From Endomychus coccineus (Eukaryota; Arthropoda; Insecta; Coleoptera; Endomychidae), in contig OY294068.1 in the NCBI GenBank assembly GCA_958510875.1, forward strand, positions 19,882,297-19,946,296: a DNA stretch of 64,000 nucleotides. Reading direction: 5' to 3'. This document shows positions 45,571-56,519 of this stretch, piece by piece. How positions within the stretch are numbered: the stretch's first letter is position 1; each line of letters begins with the position of its first letter. The notes beneath the pieces are model-generated. The model was not told where the DNA came from. It ran no database searches and worked only from the letters and a program-made list of their open reading frames with translations. A program made the translations under genes and the position numbers.

Positions 45571-46523
45571 CAGGGTGTGGATAAATAACTGCGAAAGGAT
45601 GCAGGGGGTGATTCCTTGTTGAAAAATAAGGTAGGTCTTTTATATAAAATTTTTCTCTAAGTCACTTCGTTTTCGAGATACAGGGTATTGAAATTGAAAA
45701 AAAAATTTAGTTTTTTGCGAATATCTCCGGAAATGTTTATCGTACAGAAAACAGCTTTTGTAAGCAATCACTACTCATTTTGTAAGCAATCACTACTATG
45801 TTTTGTACGGTAAAAAAATTTTTTTATTCATAATTGGTGGAGATTTTGAAGGGGTAGTGGTTGTTTTTCTCCTCAACTTCTACGCCACTACAAAAAGTAC
45901 GGTTTTGAGATGCCCATTTGAACCGTCAATGTTTTCAACACAAAAAAAGTACTCTTGGTTATAAGCTCTAAAGTTAACCGTTTTCGAGAAAAATCAACTT
46001 TTTTGTTGAAAAACATTGTCAATTCATTGAAATAAAATTTATTTTTTGCCAATTAAACGAAATTTCTCTACACAAGTAACAAAACCAAAAATTGACCATA
46101 TTTTTCAACATAAAAGTTGATTTTTTTCGAGAATGGTTAACTTTAGAGCTTGTAACCAGGAGCACTTTTTTTGTGTATAAAACATTGGCGGTTCAAATGG
46201 GCATCTCCAAACCGTACTTTTTTTTAGTGGCGTAGAAGTTGGGGAGGAAAACAACCACTACTCCTTCAAAATCTTCACCAATTATGGATAAAAAAACAAA
46301 TTTTATCGCAATAAACATAGCTCACTATGAGAAAAGATTGCTCACGAAAGCTGTTTTCTGTACAATAAACGGTTCCGGAGATATTCGCAAAAAACTAAAT
46401 TTTTTTTTCAATTCCAATCTCGAAAACGAAGTGATTTAGAAAAATTTTATATGAAAGACCCACCTTATTTTTTAACAAGGAATCACTCCCTGAATTTTTC
46501 AGCAGTTATTTATTTACATTCTG
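45571..46523. mobile_element. 953-bp palindromic TIR element inserted at TA
   Basis: The ends are CAGGGTGTGGATAAATAACT and, from the right inward, CAGAATGTAAATAAATAACT. Nearly the whole element is one inverted repeat: the left arm to about 46030 pairs with the right arm from about 46060 (for example GCGAATATCTCCGG against CCGGAGATATTCGC). TA flanks both ends. The related duplicate at 52766-52780 has CCTTATATATGT with no insert, exactly the sequence expected before insertion with a TA duplication, supporting a Tc1/mariner-type MITE. A 21-bp direct duplication (TTTTGTAAGCAATCACTACT) lies in the left arm at about 45755-45797. There is no transposase. Confidence 0.88.
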
Positions 46524-46927
46524 TATATGTGCCGAAGAATGAATACAACTCTTGTTTTTGTCGGTATTATACCATTATGCCGTATAACGCACTGGTGACC
46601 AGTTGCAGCATAGCTCCTGTCCAGTTCACTGATCACTTTATATACCAACGGAAAAGAAAAGGAAAAAAATGCCGACAAAGCTTTGCGAAGTGCCGACAAA
46701 ATTGGGTTATAGCTTATAATGCTAGATAAGTTTACCAACTTGTCATCAAGAGCTGTAATGTTACGAAAATCTTCCACAATAGGATCATGATGCGATCTTT
46801 TAGTAATTTCCCATTCCACAAATTCTGAATCGTAAAATGACCAAATGACCTGGTCCACCAATTCGCTATTATATACAGAAGTGAAGGGATATGTCTGTTG
46901 TTTTAGGAAAATCCTGCACATTTGTAT
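46524..46927. repeat. right part of duplicated segment, copy 1
   Basis: Continues the homology to 52777-53234 after the palindromic insertion: CGTATAACGCACTGGTGACC, 'AATGCTAGATAAGTTT.CCAACTT', 'TTACGAAAATCTT.CACAATAGGATCATG' and 'CTGGTCCA.CAATTCGCTATTAT'. An antisense open frame (46514-47002, -) crosses it and is partly preserved in the other copy. Confidence 0.75.
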
Positions 46928-46966
46928 AAACAAGTACAATAAATATATATTATACTGAATGTGTGT

Positions 46967-47325
46967 AATGTATGACATAAATGAGTATATTTGAATATTC
47001 ATTTGTTTCTGATTCTCTTACGTTGCTCGTTCCACTGACGGGCTCTATGATAAGAGCGAAGCAGCTGTCTGGAACTATGAGTTTGTCATGTAACTGATCA
47101 ATTTGAACTAAAAAGATCTTAGCGTTGTTATTGTTATCTAGCAAAATCCAAAATGAGATAAATAAGTATATTCATATATTCATTCATTTCTGATTCTCTT
47201 ACACAGGCTACATTTATGAATTGAACTTTTTATAGTTATTTCATCCAAGTTAAGAATGGCTGATTCCATTCAATATCCTCATGAATCCGTATTTAGTATT
47301 TAAATGCTTCTCAATAAATTCAATC
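46967..47325 (+). repeat. dispersed repeat R3, copy 3
   Basis: Contains GTTGCTCGTTCCACTGACGG, 'CAGCTGTCTGGAACTATGAGTTTGT', AGCAAAATCCAAAATGAGAT and 'ATATTCATATATTCATT', matching 44210-44480. The AAAT.AGTATATT...TTCTGATTCTCTTAC block occurs twice within it (46979 and 47160), so the unit is itself partly duplicated. Confidence 0.65.
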
Positions 47326-48273
47326 GCGCAAAAAACGTCATAAGCATCACGAACTTTAAGAACTAACGATCACGCACAGTAAATGTAGTCATCGCTTCGC
47401 TCCTCCTCTAAACAATTGTCTTCGATCGGTAAAATATCCTTACCGTTCTTAATACTTGATATACTAACTGAGGTTAACAGATATCCACTAGGTGTTGGCC
47501 TCCATGAAGTTTTCACTTTGATATGACAGCAGATACATGTGTCTCTAGGGCATAATTTTTGTTTGCCTCGAAAAAATGTAACGCGTTATATTAAACTCAT
47601 TTTGACGATGCGACATAATGAATTCATCGCATAAGGCTTATAAAGTAATGAAACGAAATACGAGAATAAGTTCGACTCATTGTAACTTCACAAACCCAAA
47701 CCAAGTTATTCATACTTTTCAGTTATACTGTGAATTCATTCTTGGGTTACGATCCATACACAAACTTATCCGAATAACCCTGCCGAACCGTCTACTTTCA
47801 TTACTGCTGATTTAAATATTTTTCTCATTAAGTTTTTTTAATCACCGGGTTTCATTATATTATTTTCATTTTTAGTTCAACTCAGACCCATAATGTTTAT
47901 ATACACATGCACCACTTGTCTCTTGTTTGAAATTATTTTTACTGAATATATTCGCTTGATGAATTCAGTTATCCACTATATCATAACGTTCGTTGAACAG
48001 TAACGGCATATCCGTAATAATTTTACATTTTCCCATGCATTAGAATAATACACGATGTTTGATTAAGCTTCCAAATTATCAAGCCTCAAATATCATTGAG
48101 GATGATCTGTAGTAATGTTTCCAAAAAAAAGCGAAGATAATAGGGGTTACGATATAGTTATTTGAAGAAAAAAATTTTATAATTTTTCACGAATATCATG
48201 CGAAATTCACACTCAAATTCAATTGCTGTTGATGACACGATATCAATAAAAAAAATAGATTTAGTTGCTATCA
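47326..48273. other. unassigned AT-rich DNA
   Basis: No recognised family. A short AT-rich open frame at 47618-47815 is not supported as coding. Confidence 0.35.
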
Positions 48274-48758
48274 GTCCAGTCAATGAGCCGGCTAAAGTGG
48301 TCGACTTTTTGAAAAAACCAGGGCGTGTTATCGCACAATTTATTTTTGCATGCTAAGGACCACGTAGGTCATACGTGACTAGCAAGCTAAACTCCGACGC
48401 CCCCACATTCACCCCCAAATGCTAAATTAACCCTATTTTCACCCCCTTTTCAAAGATAATTTTTAATTTATAAAAAATTGAAACTGAGCCTCCAAAATGG
48501 GTTCTAGGAGGTCAATGAGCAGAAAAGCAGGGAAAGTTGGTAATTTTCATACAAATTTGCTAATTTTTCAAGCGATTATCGTTTCATTCATGAAAGATGT
48601 ATTTCGATCCAAACCAGAAAGAAATATAGAATATTGTAGCTTTAAATAACCAACTACAAACTTGTATGAATCAAAACAAAGATGCTCGTATATTTTAAAT
48701 TTCCCTTCATTTTCGACCTGGTTTTTTTTTCAGAAGGTTACCGGCTTATTGACTGGAC
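48274..48758. mobile_element. 485-bp TIR element, GTCCAGTC family, member 1
   Basis: Begins GTCCAGTCAATGAGCCGG and ends CCGGCTTATTGACTGGAC, a nearly perfect 18-bp TIR. TA follows the right end, but CA precedes the left. The interior is non-coding and contains CACCCCCAAATGCTAAATTA, then ACCCTATTTTCACC, shared with the truncated relative at 61003-61205. No transposase. Confidence 0.75.
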
Positions 48759-48804
48759 TACCCATATGCTAGGATTCTAAAAATATATCTAGATTGTTGC
48801 ATTA

Positions 48805-49974
48805 GTCCAGTCAATAAGCCGGAAAATATGGAAAAGTTGGGAAACAGCTCGGATTTGAAAAATTTTTGATGCAATGGGTTCTGTGAACCCTCAAGATCAT
48901 TCGTTACCACTAAAATCACACCCCGAGGGCGATGGGCACTTTTGACGGGTGTTTTCCCCCCAAAAGATTAATCAAATTCACCAAATGGTCCAGAGTGAAG
49001 GAATCGGCTCGAAAATATCTACTAGGGGGTTTTTGGGGTCGCTGATCACGAATATGACATCTAAAAAAGTCATCACATGCACCCACATAGTCATAGAGAT
49101 CATCTCCAGAATTTCAACAAAATCTTACATAAAGTCTCCAAATGTCTCACTCGGGGGGTTTTTGGGGTTGCTGAGCACGAATATGATATCTAGAAATTCC
49201 TCACATCCACCTGGGGCACAGGACGACGACGTTGTGAAGGTCATCTCCAGGAATTCGACAAAATGTTCCATCCTAGAGTCTCCAGATGTCTCACTCGAAG
49301 GTTTTCGGGGTCGCTGAGCACGAATATGATGGAATATATATATTTGGAGACTCTAGGATGTAACATTTTGTTGAATTCCTGGAGATGACCTCTATGACCA
49401 TGTTTTCGGTGCCCCAGGTGCATGTGAGGAATTCCTAGACATCATATTCGTGGTCACCGATCCCGAAAACCCCAGAGTGACAAATTTGGAGACTCTAGGA
49501 TGGAAAATTTTGTCGAATTCCTGGAGATGACCTTCACGACGTCGTCGTCCTGTGCCCCAGGTGCATATGAGGAATTTATAGACATCATATTCGTGCTCAG
49601 CAACCCCAAAAACCCCCGAGTGAGACATTTGGAGACTTAATGGAAAATTTTGTTGATTTCCTGGAGATGACCTCTATGAACATGTGGGTGCATGTGGTGA
49701 CTTTTTAGATGTCATATTCGTGATCAGCGAACCCAAAAACCTCCTAGTAGATATTTTCGAGCCGATTCCTTCACTCTGGACCATTTTGTGAATTTGATTA
49801 ATCTTTTGGGGAGAAAACACCCCTCAAAAGTGCCCATTGCCCTCGGGGTGTGATTTTAGTGGTAACGAATGATCTTGAGGGTTCACAGAACGCATTGCAT
49901 CAAAAAATTTTCAAATCCGAACTGTTTCCCAACTTTTCCATATTACACAGTATTTCCCGGCTTATTGACTGGAC
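48805..49974. mobile_element. 1170-bp palindromic foldback element, GTCCAGTC family, member 2
   Basis: TIR GTCCAGTCAATAAGCCGG at the left matches the reverse complement of the right end, and TA flanks both (48803-48804, 49975-49976). The arms are complementary almost throughout: CTACTAGGGGGTTTTTGGGG near 49020 against 'CCCAAAAACCTCCTAGTAG' near 49735. Each arm is a tandem array of ~140-bp units with shared blocks 'GGGGT.GCTGA.CACGAATATGA', TCATCTCCAGGAATTCGACA and 'AGTCTCCA.ATGTCTCACTC' or their complements, about two and a half units per arm. The centre is near 49335-49390. It is non-coding and resembles Foldback-type architecture. Confidence 0.88.
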
Positions 49975-49976
49975 TA

Positions 49977-51579
49977 TATGTTAGGAGTCTAAGCATAGAT
50001 TTCATTCCTGTGCTATTTATTTTTCACAGACTTAGTGCAGCCTTTCAAACACTTGTCAAGACATGCTGAGATTCTGAAAGTAGTAAGATCATTCAATCTA
50101 TTCATGTATATATTGGTACAAATAGTTGTATGCGTATGATAATAAAATTATATTGAACCCATCTATATATTTCATAAGCAGCTTAATTCATTTGTACTTG
50201 TACCCTAATCTTAGGGTGTCACCCAATACTACAGCAAGTTTTTTCTCGTTCGGCTTGGGAAAAAATATTGAAAAAAAATTATCTTTAGAGTAGCAGTTTT
50301 GGAATAGCTGTAGTTGAGGGACTTTGAAATAATAGCTATTATGGTTGAAGCAGTCTATCATCAGACTCAGCAGATTTTGCATCTAGCGGAATGGTTATTT
50401 ATCGAGATTTTCATGTTTTTTCTCATATTGAAAAGAAACGAACCCATTCTCCGTAACTTCAGAGATATTATTCAGTCTGAAAATCGGTCAAGATTGTAGA
50501 ACTTAACTAATAGGATATTATACAACGAGTTCCATAAATGACGTTTTAATCACGAGTGCTTATTAAAACGAATTTCAAGGGACATTGCATGCAATACTTT
50601 TTCCACGGCCATCGGGTGTAGCTCCAATTCAAACATTCCCTTCATTTCTACTGTCGTTTGGGTCAAGTTTTCACAAGAATGGCAGATTGATGACATTTGG
50701 CATCCAGATTTTGATTTTTGCGATTGAAAACCCTACAGCTAACTTCAGCCCATTACTAAAGCGCACAAAGCCACAACTTGTCAAGGTGTATTTAGAAGAA
50801 CCCTCAGCGTCATGGGAACATATGCGAGATTTGGCATTCTGGAGACGGTAATAGAAAAAACCCGAATATCGTGCAAGCGGTGCCTGTAATCAAAATTTTG
50901 CATGTATAACTTCAGAATTGGAATCATCCATCATGAATTGAGTTGTAGTATATGAAAGTATAGGAATTGCAATGTATTCATATACTTAATTCACTTAATA
51001 TCCATGAAATCGAATATTCTTAATATTCAAATCTCCGTATTAAGATTGTGTTATATAAATATGCGTGAACCTGAAAGATCGGCATGATTAATATACATTC
51101 TTACTTTAGCGAATATGTGTAATATGCTGACAGACGCAAGGTAACCTACCAATCTCAATGATTGTATAATATAACCCATTGTCGTTCATTGTTCATGTAC
51201 TGGGAAATCCTTATTCCAATGAGATGTCTGGAACAACTTACCAAAGGCGGGTATGAATTGTTCTTGATATACAAATATATAAATGCAATGGTCTAGTAGT
51301 ATGTTAGTTCAACCCTAGTTGAAGTTAGTATCAAACAGATAGAGATATTTCTTACATAGTTCTAATAGAGAATATAATACTAATACAGTTAGACGATATA
51401 TCACAAATGAAATATAGTGAATATTATAATTAATAAAGATACATCACGATCATCATGTATGTGTGTGATTCTCCTAACGATCGCAGATCTTGTTATCTCC
51501 AAATGTGATGCCTTCAGACCAATTCTTTAACTAAACCTTTGAACACACCCCGTTGGGCCAGTCTTTAATTATCACAGAA
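49977..51579. other. unassigned DNA
   Basis: An 88-codon frame at 50585-50851 is unrecognised. 51270-51480 has 'AATAAAGATACATCACGATC' and an LTR-like look, but no partner repeat was found. Confidence 0.35.
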
Positions 51580-52672
51580 TTGCTGCTAGAAATACCCTCT
51601 ATAGTACAAGGCCTATGACGCTGACTACAAAACTCAGTGTGACGTGAACAAGAGCTTTCGAAGCTTACGACAGTATCGTTTAGTTTAATGGACCGTAGCC
51701 GATATGATTGTGAAATGTGATAAATATTACAATCTAACAGATTCTTATCTATTTCTTGTTGAAAATTATATGCTACACCTATCCCTAGGGAGTTTTCGTG
51801 TGATTGGATCGTATTTTCACCTGTAAATGAGCGTGTGTTAGAGTGGACTTAATAGAGTGCGTTGCAATATGGCTTCTTCAGTAAATATTTATATTGATTC
51901 TTCACGCACTACGGGAATAATATCGGCTGTCCCTGTGAAAGGCAACAACAAGATTCTCGTAGTGGTACCGCAGTAAATTCGATTTCGTTCATGTTCTCAA
52001 ATGTATAAGGAACAATTGACTGAATCTAAAACCAAATCATATTATGCAATATCCCAACATTGACTCGCGAAACGAGAAAATTGTATCATTTTATGCTTTC
52101 AAAAAATGCGTGAACTAGAAGATGATAAATTGTTGAAATCTGGATATTCTTTGAATTTGAATGCACCCTATCTTACTAAGTTAGAAAGTCAAAACGTTGA
52201 AGTAACTCTTAAGGTATTCAATGAATATGTTATACAGTCTCTATTTCAATTTGGATCAAATATAGAGATTCCAAATCAACAGCCCGGTTCATGAATATTA
52301 TATTAACTTGATGGAAAATAATGAATGCAGAATCTCTTCTCAAAAGGCGACGATCAAGGGACATTTTCCAGGTACTTACCGTCAACGGTAACTTAGAGGA
52401 TGATTCGAAAATCAAGCTTTTAGGAAATTCATCTAATTGATTAGATACGTTGGTCTAGTTCGGCTTTGAATAAATTAACGACACCAACTTATACTGCAAG
52501 ATCACTCAAGGCTCACAGAATTTTAGGAAGATTCCCGGAATTGTTTCAATGAGCTTGATTTGAATGACATGTTGTCCGAAAATTTTTCGACAGAACCATT
52601 GGGATGCAGGCATTTTACATTAATAAAAGGAAATGGGGTGCAACTAAGGACTCAATTCAACATGAAGTCCTA
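51580..52672 (+). pseudogene. P-element-like transposase fragment, copy 2
   Basis: Partner of 44505-45568. The frame 52106-52294 reads SGYSLNLNAPYLTKLESQNV, then EVTLKVFNEYVIQSLFQFGS. It is followed out of frame by nucleotides matching the 'WKIMNAE' block, with a stop inside. Upstream AYDADYKTQCDVNKSFRSLR and NIYIDSSRTTGIISAVPVKG are read more completely here than in copy 1. From about 52460 to 52672 the sequence is identical to copy 1, whereas flanking homology is about 85 percent. Transposase identity rests on the same motif reading as copy 1. Confidence 0.6.
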
Positions 52673-53234
52673 ACAGAATCATCAGAAGGCAGGTTTTCAC
52701 AACAATAACAGGAAATAGGGTGCTACTAAGGACTCACTCCACGTCTGACAATTGCGTTCGAACATGAAGTCCTTATATATGTCCCAAATTATGGATAAAG
52801 CTTCCGTTTTAGTCGGTATTGTAGCATCATACCGTATAACGCACTGGTGACCAGTCGCAGCATAGCCTCTGGCAAGTATCGTTATCATTGAGCGTTCAGG
52901 CCTTGTACTATAAAGGGTATTTACTATGAAAAGCAATACTCCAGAATAGGTTCGATACGCGTTATTCACTCTATATACCGACGGAAAAAATAAAAGAAGT
53001 ACTGACAAAGCTTCGCGAACTGCCGGCTTAATGCTAGATAAGTTTGCCAACTTTTCTTCAAGAGCTGTAATATTACGAAAATCTTTCACAATAGGATCAT
53101 GCTGCGATCTTCTAGTAATTTCTCATTTTACAAATTGTGAAGTGGATAATAACCTGGTCCATCAATTCGCTATTATTTACAGAAGTGAAGAGATATAGTT
53201 TGTGGTTTTAGGGCAATCCTGCAAATTTGTAACG
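52673..53234. repeat. right part of duplicated segment, copy 2, with empty site
   Basis: A second, diverged version of the preceding block occurs at 52705-52772 ('GGAAATAGGGTGCTACTAAGGACTCA', GAACATGAAGTCC). It continues as TTATATATGTCCC, the unoccupied target of the 953-bp element in copy 1. Homology then follows copy 1 to about 53234. On - an uninterrupted frame of 130 codons (52697-53089) reads through this region. Confidence 0.75.
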
Positions 53235-54047
53235 ATTTGCAATTTAACTGAATCATTCAATTATCAATAAATATCCCCTCAAATATTGCTGTAAATATAG
53301 TTTTCTGGAACAACCTAATGAGAAAACTGCTATAACACAACTAGAAACTCACCTAAAAATCCTGGGCAGGTCAGCAGTCCTACGGCCACCACCAGAATAT
53401 TCCTGAAATTGGAGCACACCATTTTACGTACAGTATTTTCACCGACGTGTTACACTTTGGTCCGTTATGCCATTACACTATACACTAGAATTTTCACATA
53501 TCAGCAGCTGTCAGACCTGAAAATAAAACAGCAACATTTCAGATTCACAGTTCCTTTGAAATTCTATTATATCGTGGTATGAACCGACTGAAACCTCCAT
53601 TTGTTTGTTGGAAATAGCATTTTAGTTGTCGATCAGTGCAGGTTAGAAGAAGTACATTCCGGATAAGTTACAGCAATTTGAACCTCAAAATCCTCTAATT
53701 CCAGAATTTGAATCGATGTAATCATTTAGATTTTTGCTGGTAAGAAGGATCAATCAGCACCAAAATAAGAACAAGTAATAATGAAGATTCTTGACCCACG
53801 TATGAATTGATATAAATTCTCGGGAAATAGGTCACATTAACACATGAATTTCCATTATTGATGGCAATAGTTTGATGTGTCTACAATATGAAGCTATTTA
53901 TTCTTATCAATACAGCTTCCACCGAGTGTTATCAATGTTTCATAAAAGCTTGCGCAAAGATGTACGTGAATCCAAGAAGATCTGATTCCGACTTGGCGAG
54001 GACGTACGACCTGCAAACCACGGTCGAATTCCTTATACGATTCACGT
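53235..54047. other. unassigned DNA with one dispersed-repeat scrap
   Basis: The scrap at about 53788-53850 ('CTTGACCCACGTATGAATTG', 'GGGAAATAGGTCACATTAACA') matches 31668-31725 next to a PLE terminus. Otherwise nothing recognised. Confidence 0.4.
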
Positions 54048-54262
54048 AAATTACAGGAAGCCGCATTTGAAATAAGTGTTGCAATCCAAAAACAGTTGAA
54101 AGCGAACGATTCCAGAGTTTAGAATCTGCAGGCACTTCAACCTAATGTCAGTTTCATTTATATTGTGTACCGGGGAATATTTCTGAATCGAATGAAATGT
54201 CTCCCTCGATTTGAGAATTTTAGCTCGGTGACGAAAAAAATACCAATTCATTTGGTATTTCG
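54048..54262 (+). repeat. ~190-bp direct repeat, copy 1
   Basis: Matches 55426-55612 at about 85 percent: AATCTGCAGGCACTTCAACC, 'TTTCATTTATATTGTGT.CCGGGGAATATTTCT' and AAATGTCTCCCTCGATTTGA. In copy 2 the segment lies in an 89-codon open frame. In copy 1 that frame is broken. Confidence 0.75.
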
Positions 54263-54597
54263 TTTCAGGGTTATGTAGTCTATTTCAGTTTCTTCTGTTG
54301 TTTTACAGTCTTCTGTGTACCATTAACAAGGGCTGTTTTTCCCAGATGTTCAGTTCGATTGTTAATAACCATTCTCGAGCTCTGCGCTTCCATGACTCTT
54401 TCACTATCTACCCTTGTCCTTTGTTGAGGATGATTTGTGTACATCCATCAATTGCATGAACTTTTGCGGGCTGATTTATACCCATCATTATATGATTTTG
54501 CACTGAAATACTCCATACCTTCTACTGTTCTGGATTCATCAGTATTTAAACAAATTGCTCTTTTCCCAAGTTTGGCGCCATTTCGTATGAATTGAGT

Positions 54598-54774
54598 TAC
54601 GAATTAGTTCGTCATGCACCATATTCTCAAGATTTGGCACCATGTGATTCTCATCTATCTACAAACGAGTGGAGTGTATCGGGCTACAAGTAGATTATGT
54701 TGATAAATAAAGTAAGTTTTGACTACATAAAACATTTCTTGTTCCATTTTCAGGAACTTTTTATATTGCCCTCG
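54598..54774 (+). pseudogene. mariner transposase C-terminus and 3' TIR
   Basis: Reads YELVRHAPYSQDLAPCDSHL, with the third catalytic Asp of a mariner transposase ('HPPYSPDLAP.D'). A deletion then brings it straight to the C-terminal end and 3' UTR. The right end, read inward from 54774, is CGAGGGCAATATAAAAAGTT followed by CCTG, a typical mariner TIR, with TA at 54775-54776. No matching 5' TIR was found to the left, so the copy is 5'-truncated. It differs from the mariner at 28.5 kb. Confidence 0.7.
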
Positions 54775-54963
54775 TAGGTATGACTCTAGATATTATGCTT
54801 GATCACGATGGTAAATTCCTTCATTCGAAGAAGGTAAGTCATGTGTCTTTCAAAATTGTTGAATGATCCGTCTTGTAATGTACCAAAGGACTATTGAAAA
54901 CAAACTGAAGATAGCAAACAACTGTTCCCACAAAAATTTGTTAGTCGATAAATTGTAAGCGTT

Positions 54964-55317
54964 GTGCAGTATATAGAACTATTTGAAGAAAAGGAACTAA
55001 CTGAAGCCTTCCAAGCACTAAAATCTGGAAAATCCTCAGACTTAGATAATCTTCCACCAGAGGACTTGAAAGAAGTAGGAAACGTAGCGAAGATTTGGAT
55101 GCCCAACTTACTCAGTCAGCTGTTGATGAATAAAATTTTTCCCGACGGGTGGAGAATATTGATACACATACCCAAAGTAAACTCTTCGGTAGAACATCTG
55201 AAACTCCTAAATATCATCAGCAGCTATGAGCTAATGTTAAGGAATAGAAAGGAAGAACGGGATATCAGAGGACCATCATTGTTTTACAAACACAACCATA
55301 AGGAAAAGCGTTTATAA
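54964..55317 (+). pseudogene. non-LTR reverse transcriptase N-terminal fragment
   Basis: Reads EEKELTEAFQALKSGKSSDL, DNLPPEDLKEVGNVAKIWMP and FPDGWRILIHIPK. This matches the region opening the RT domain of non-LTR retrotransposons ('E....I..LK.GKA.G.D.I..E.LK', then '.FP..WK...I..I.K'). Similarity fades after IPK, and the palm catalytic motifs are absent. A 117-codon frame is open but clearly truncated. It sits between the two copies of the 190-bp direct repeat. Confidence 0.65.
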
Positions 55318-55425
55318 ATGGGTGAATTGGTCGTCGTAGATGTTTAAAACGCTTTCAACCTGGTATCCCTGGTAGCAATCATGCGAGAACTATCTCAAAG
55401 AGAAATTTCAAAATATGTGCAGTGT

Positions 55426-55612
55426 TGCAATTCAAAAATAGTTGAAAGCGATTCCACAGTTAAGAATCTGCAGGCACTTCAACCTAATGTCACTTTCATT
55501 TATATTGTGTCCCGGGGAATATTTCTAAATCAAATGAAATGTCTCCCTCGATTTGAGGATATCATCAGCTCCGAGACGAAAAAAATACCAATTCGTTTGT
55601 ATATAAAAGTGA
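55426..55612 (+). repeat. ~190-bp direct repeat, copy 2
   Basis: Partner of 54048-54262. Its frame reads LQALQPNVTFIYIVSRGIFL and NQMKCLPRFEDIISSETKKI, not recognised. It may be a piece of an unidentified retroelement. Confidence 0.7.
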
Positions 55613-55633
55613 GCCGACGCAATTCAGGTCTTT

Positions 55634-55882
55634 GTGGAAATGAAATTTAACTTGGAAATTTTCATAAGTATTCATCTTGCCGTGTGTTTATTGAACGATG
55701 TTTGCCAAACGGCTGCCGATTGCTCAATAAAATATTCCACAGGAAATGATATTGAGATACATTTACAACCAATTTACATATTCTGGAGCGATACCGTTGA
55801 ATTATCAGTATTTATGATTTATTACATTCAAAATCAAATTGTGAAGTATAATTTATCCGATACAGCTACTTTTGATGTATGA
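55634..55882 (+). CDS. possible small secreted-type ORF, unknown
   Basis: An 82-codon frame begins MEMKFNLEIFISIHLAVCLL, a plausible signal peptide. It continues NDVCQTAADCSIKYSTGNDI, EIHLQPIYIFWSDTVELSVF and MIYYIQNQ to a stop. The composition is more protein-like than most frames here, with two Cys shortly after the hydrophobic segment. It is not recognised. It could be a first exon, a retroelement scrap or chance. No splice donor was assigned. Confidence 0.22.
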   Translation: MEMKFNLEIFISIHLAVCLLNDVCQTAADCSIKYSTGNDIEIHLQPIYIFWSDTVELSVFMIYYIQNQIVKYNLSDTATFDV

Positions 55883-55938
55883 AGAGCGGATATAAATTCA
55901 TTCGAAGGAATATCTTAGCTATTGTCAAAAATAATGAT

Positions 55939-56372
55939 TATTGTACAATCTAGTACTTTTAATTCTACTTGGACGAATAAAACTATAATATATGAATGAC
56001 TTACGAACTCTCAATTAACCTCAAACAATTACTTCCTTAGCTGGTACCTTCAATATTTGTAATAATGAACTGATGAAAGAACTTCATAATAAATCAATAA
56101 ATACCATGTTAACATATTCCCAGAAACTCTTTATCGAAATGCGTTAAATTATGATAATTGTACAATCCAGTACTTTTAGTTCTACTTGGACGAATAAATA
56201 ACTATAATATATGAATGATTTACGAACTCTCAATTAACCTCAAACAATTACTTTCTTAGCTGGTACCTTGAATATTTGTAATAATGAACTGATGAAAGAA
56301 CTTCATAATAATTCAATAGATACCATGTTAACATATTCCGAGAAACTCTTTATCGAAATGCGTTAAATAAGC
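55939..56372. repeat. 217-bp tandem duplication
   Basis: The unit starting 'ATTGTACAATC.AGTACTTTTA.TTCTACTTGG' and ending 'CTCTTTATCGAAATGCGTTAAAT' occurs twice back to back (tagtactttt at 55951, cagtactttt at 56168) with roughly 95 percent identity. Non-coding. The low divergence implies a recent event. Confidence 0.93.
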
Positions 56373-56517
56373 AAATCAATCATTAAAATGACGTGCCGCT
56401 GTGATCTCCATTAATTTGAAATGCAAACTTATACTTTCAAATCCCAATCTTCCTGAACTGTATTGCTTAAATCAAATTCATAAGCAAAGTGATTCCTTGG
56501 GAATAACCATTTCGTAT

Positions 56518-56519
<2 letters not shown>

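Noticed and set aside
46239..46439. 66-codon open frame inside the 953-bp palindrome
   Set aside because: It is one arm of the inverted repeat and has no transposase motif.
50585..50851. 88-codon + strand frame
   Set aside because: No motif, no partner and no homologous copy in the window. Left unassigned.
51270..51480. LTR of a Copia-like element
   Set aside because: AATAAAG and an LTR-like look only. No second copy, terminal TG..CA or adjoining gag was found.
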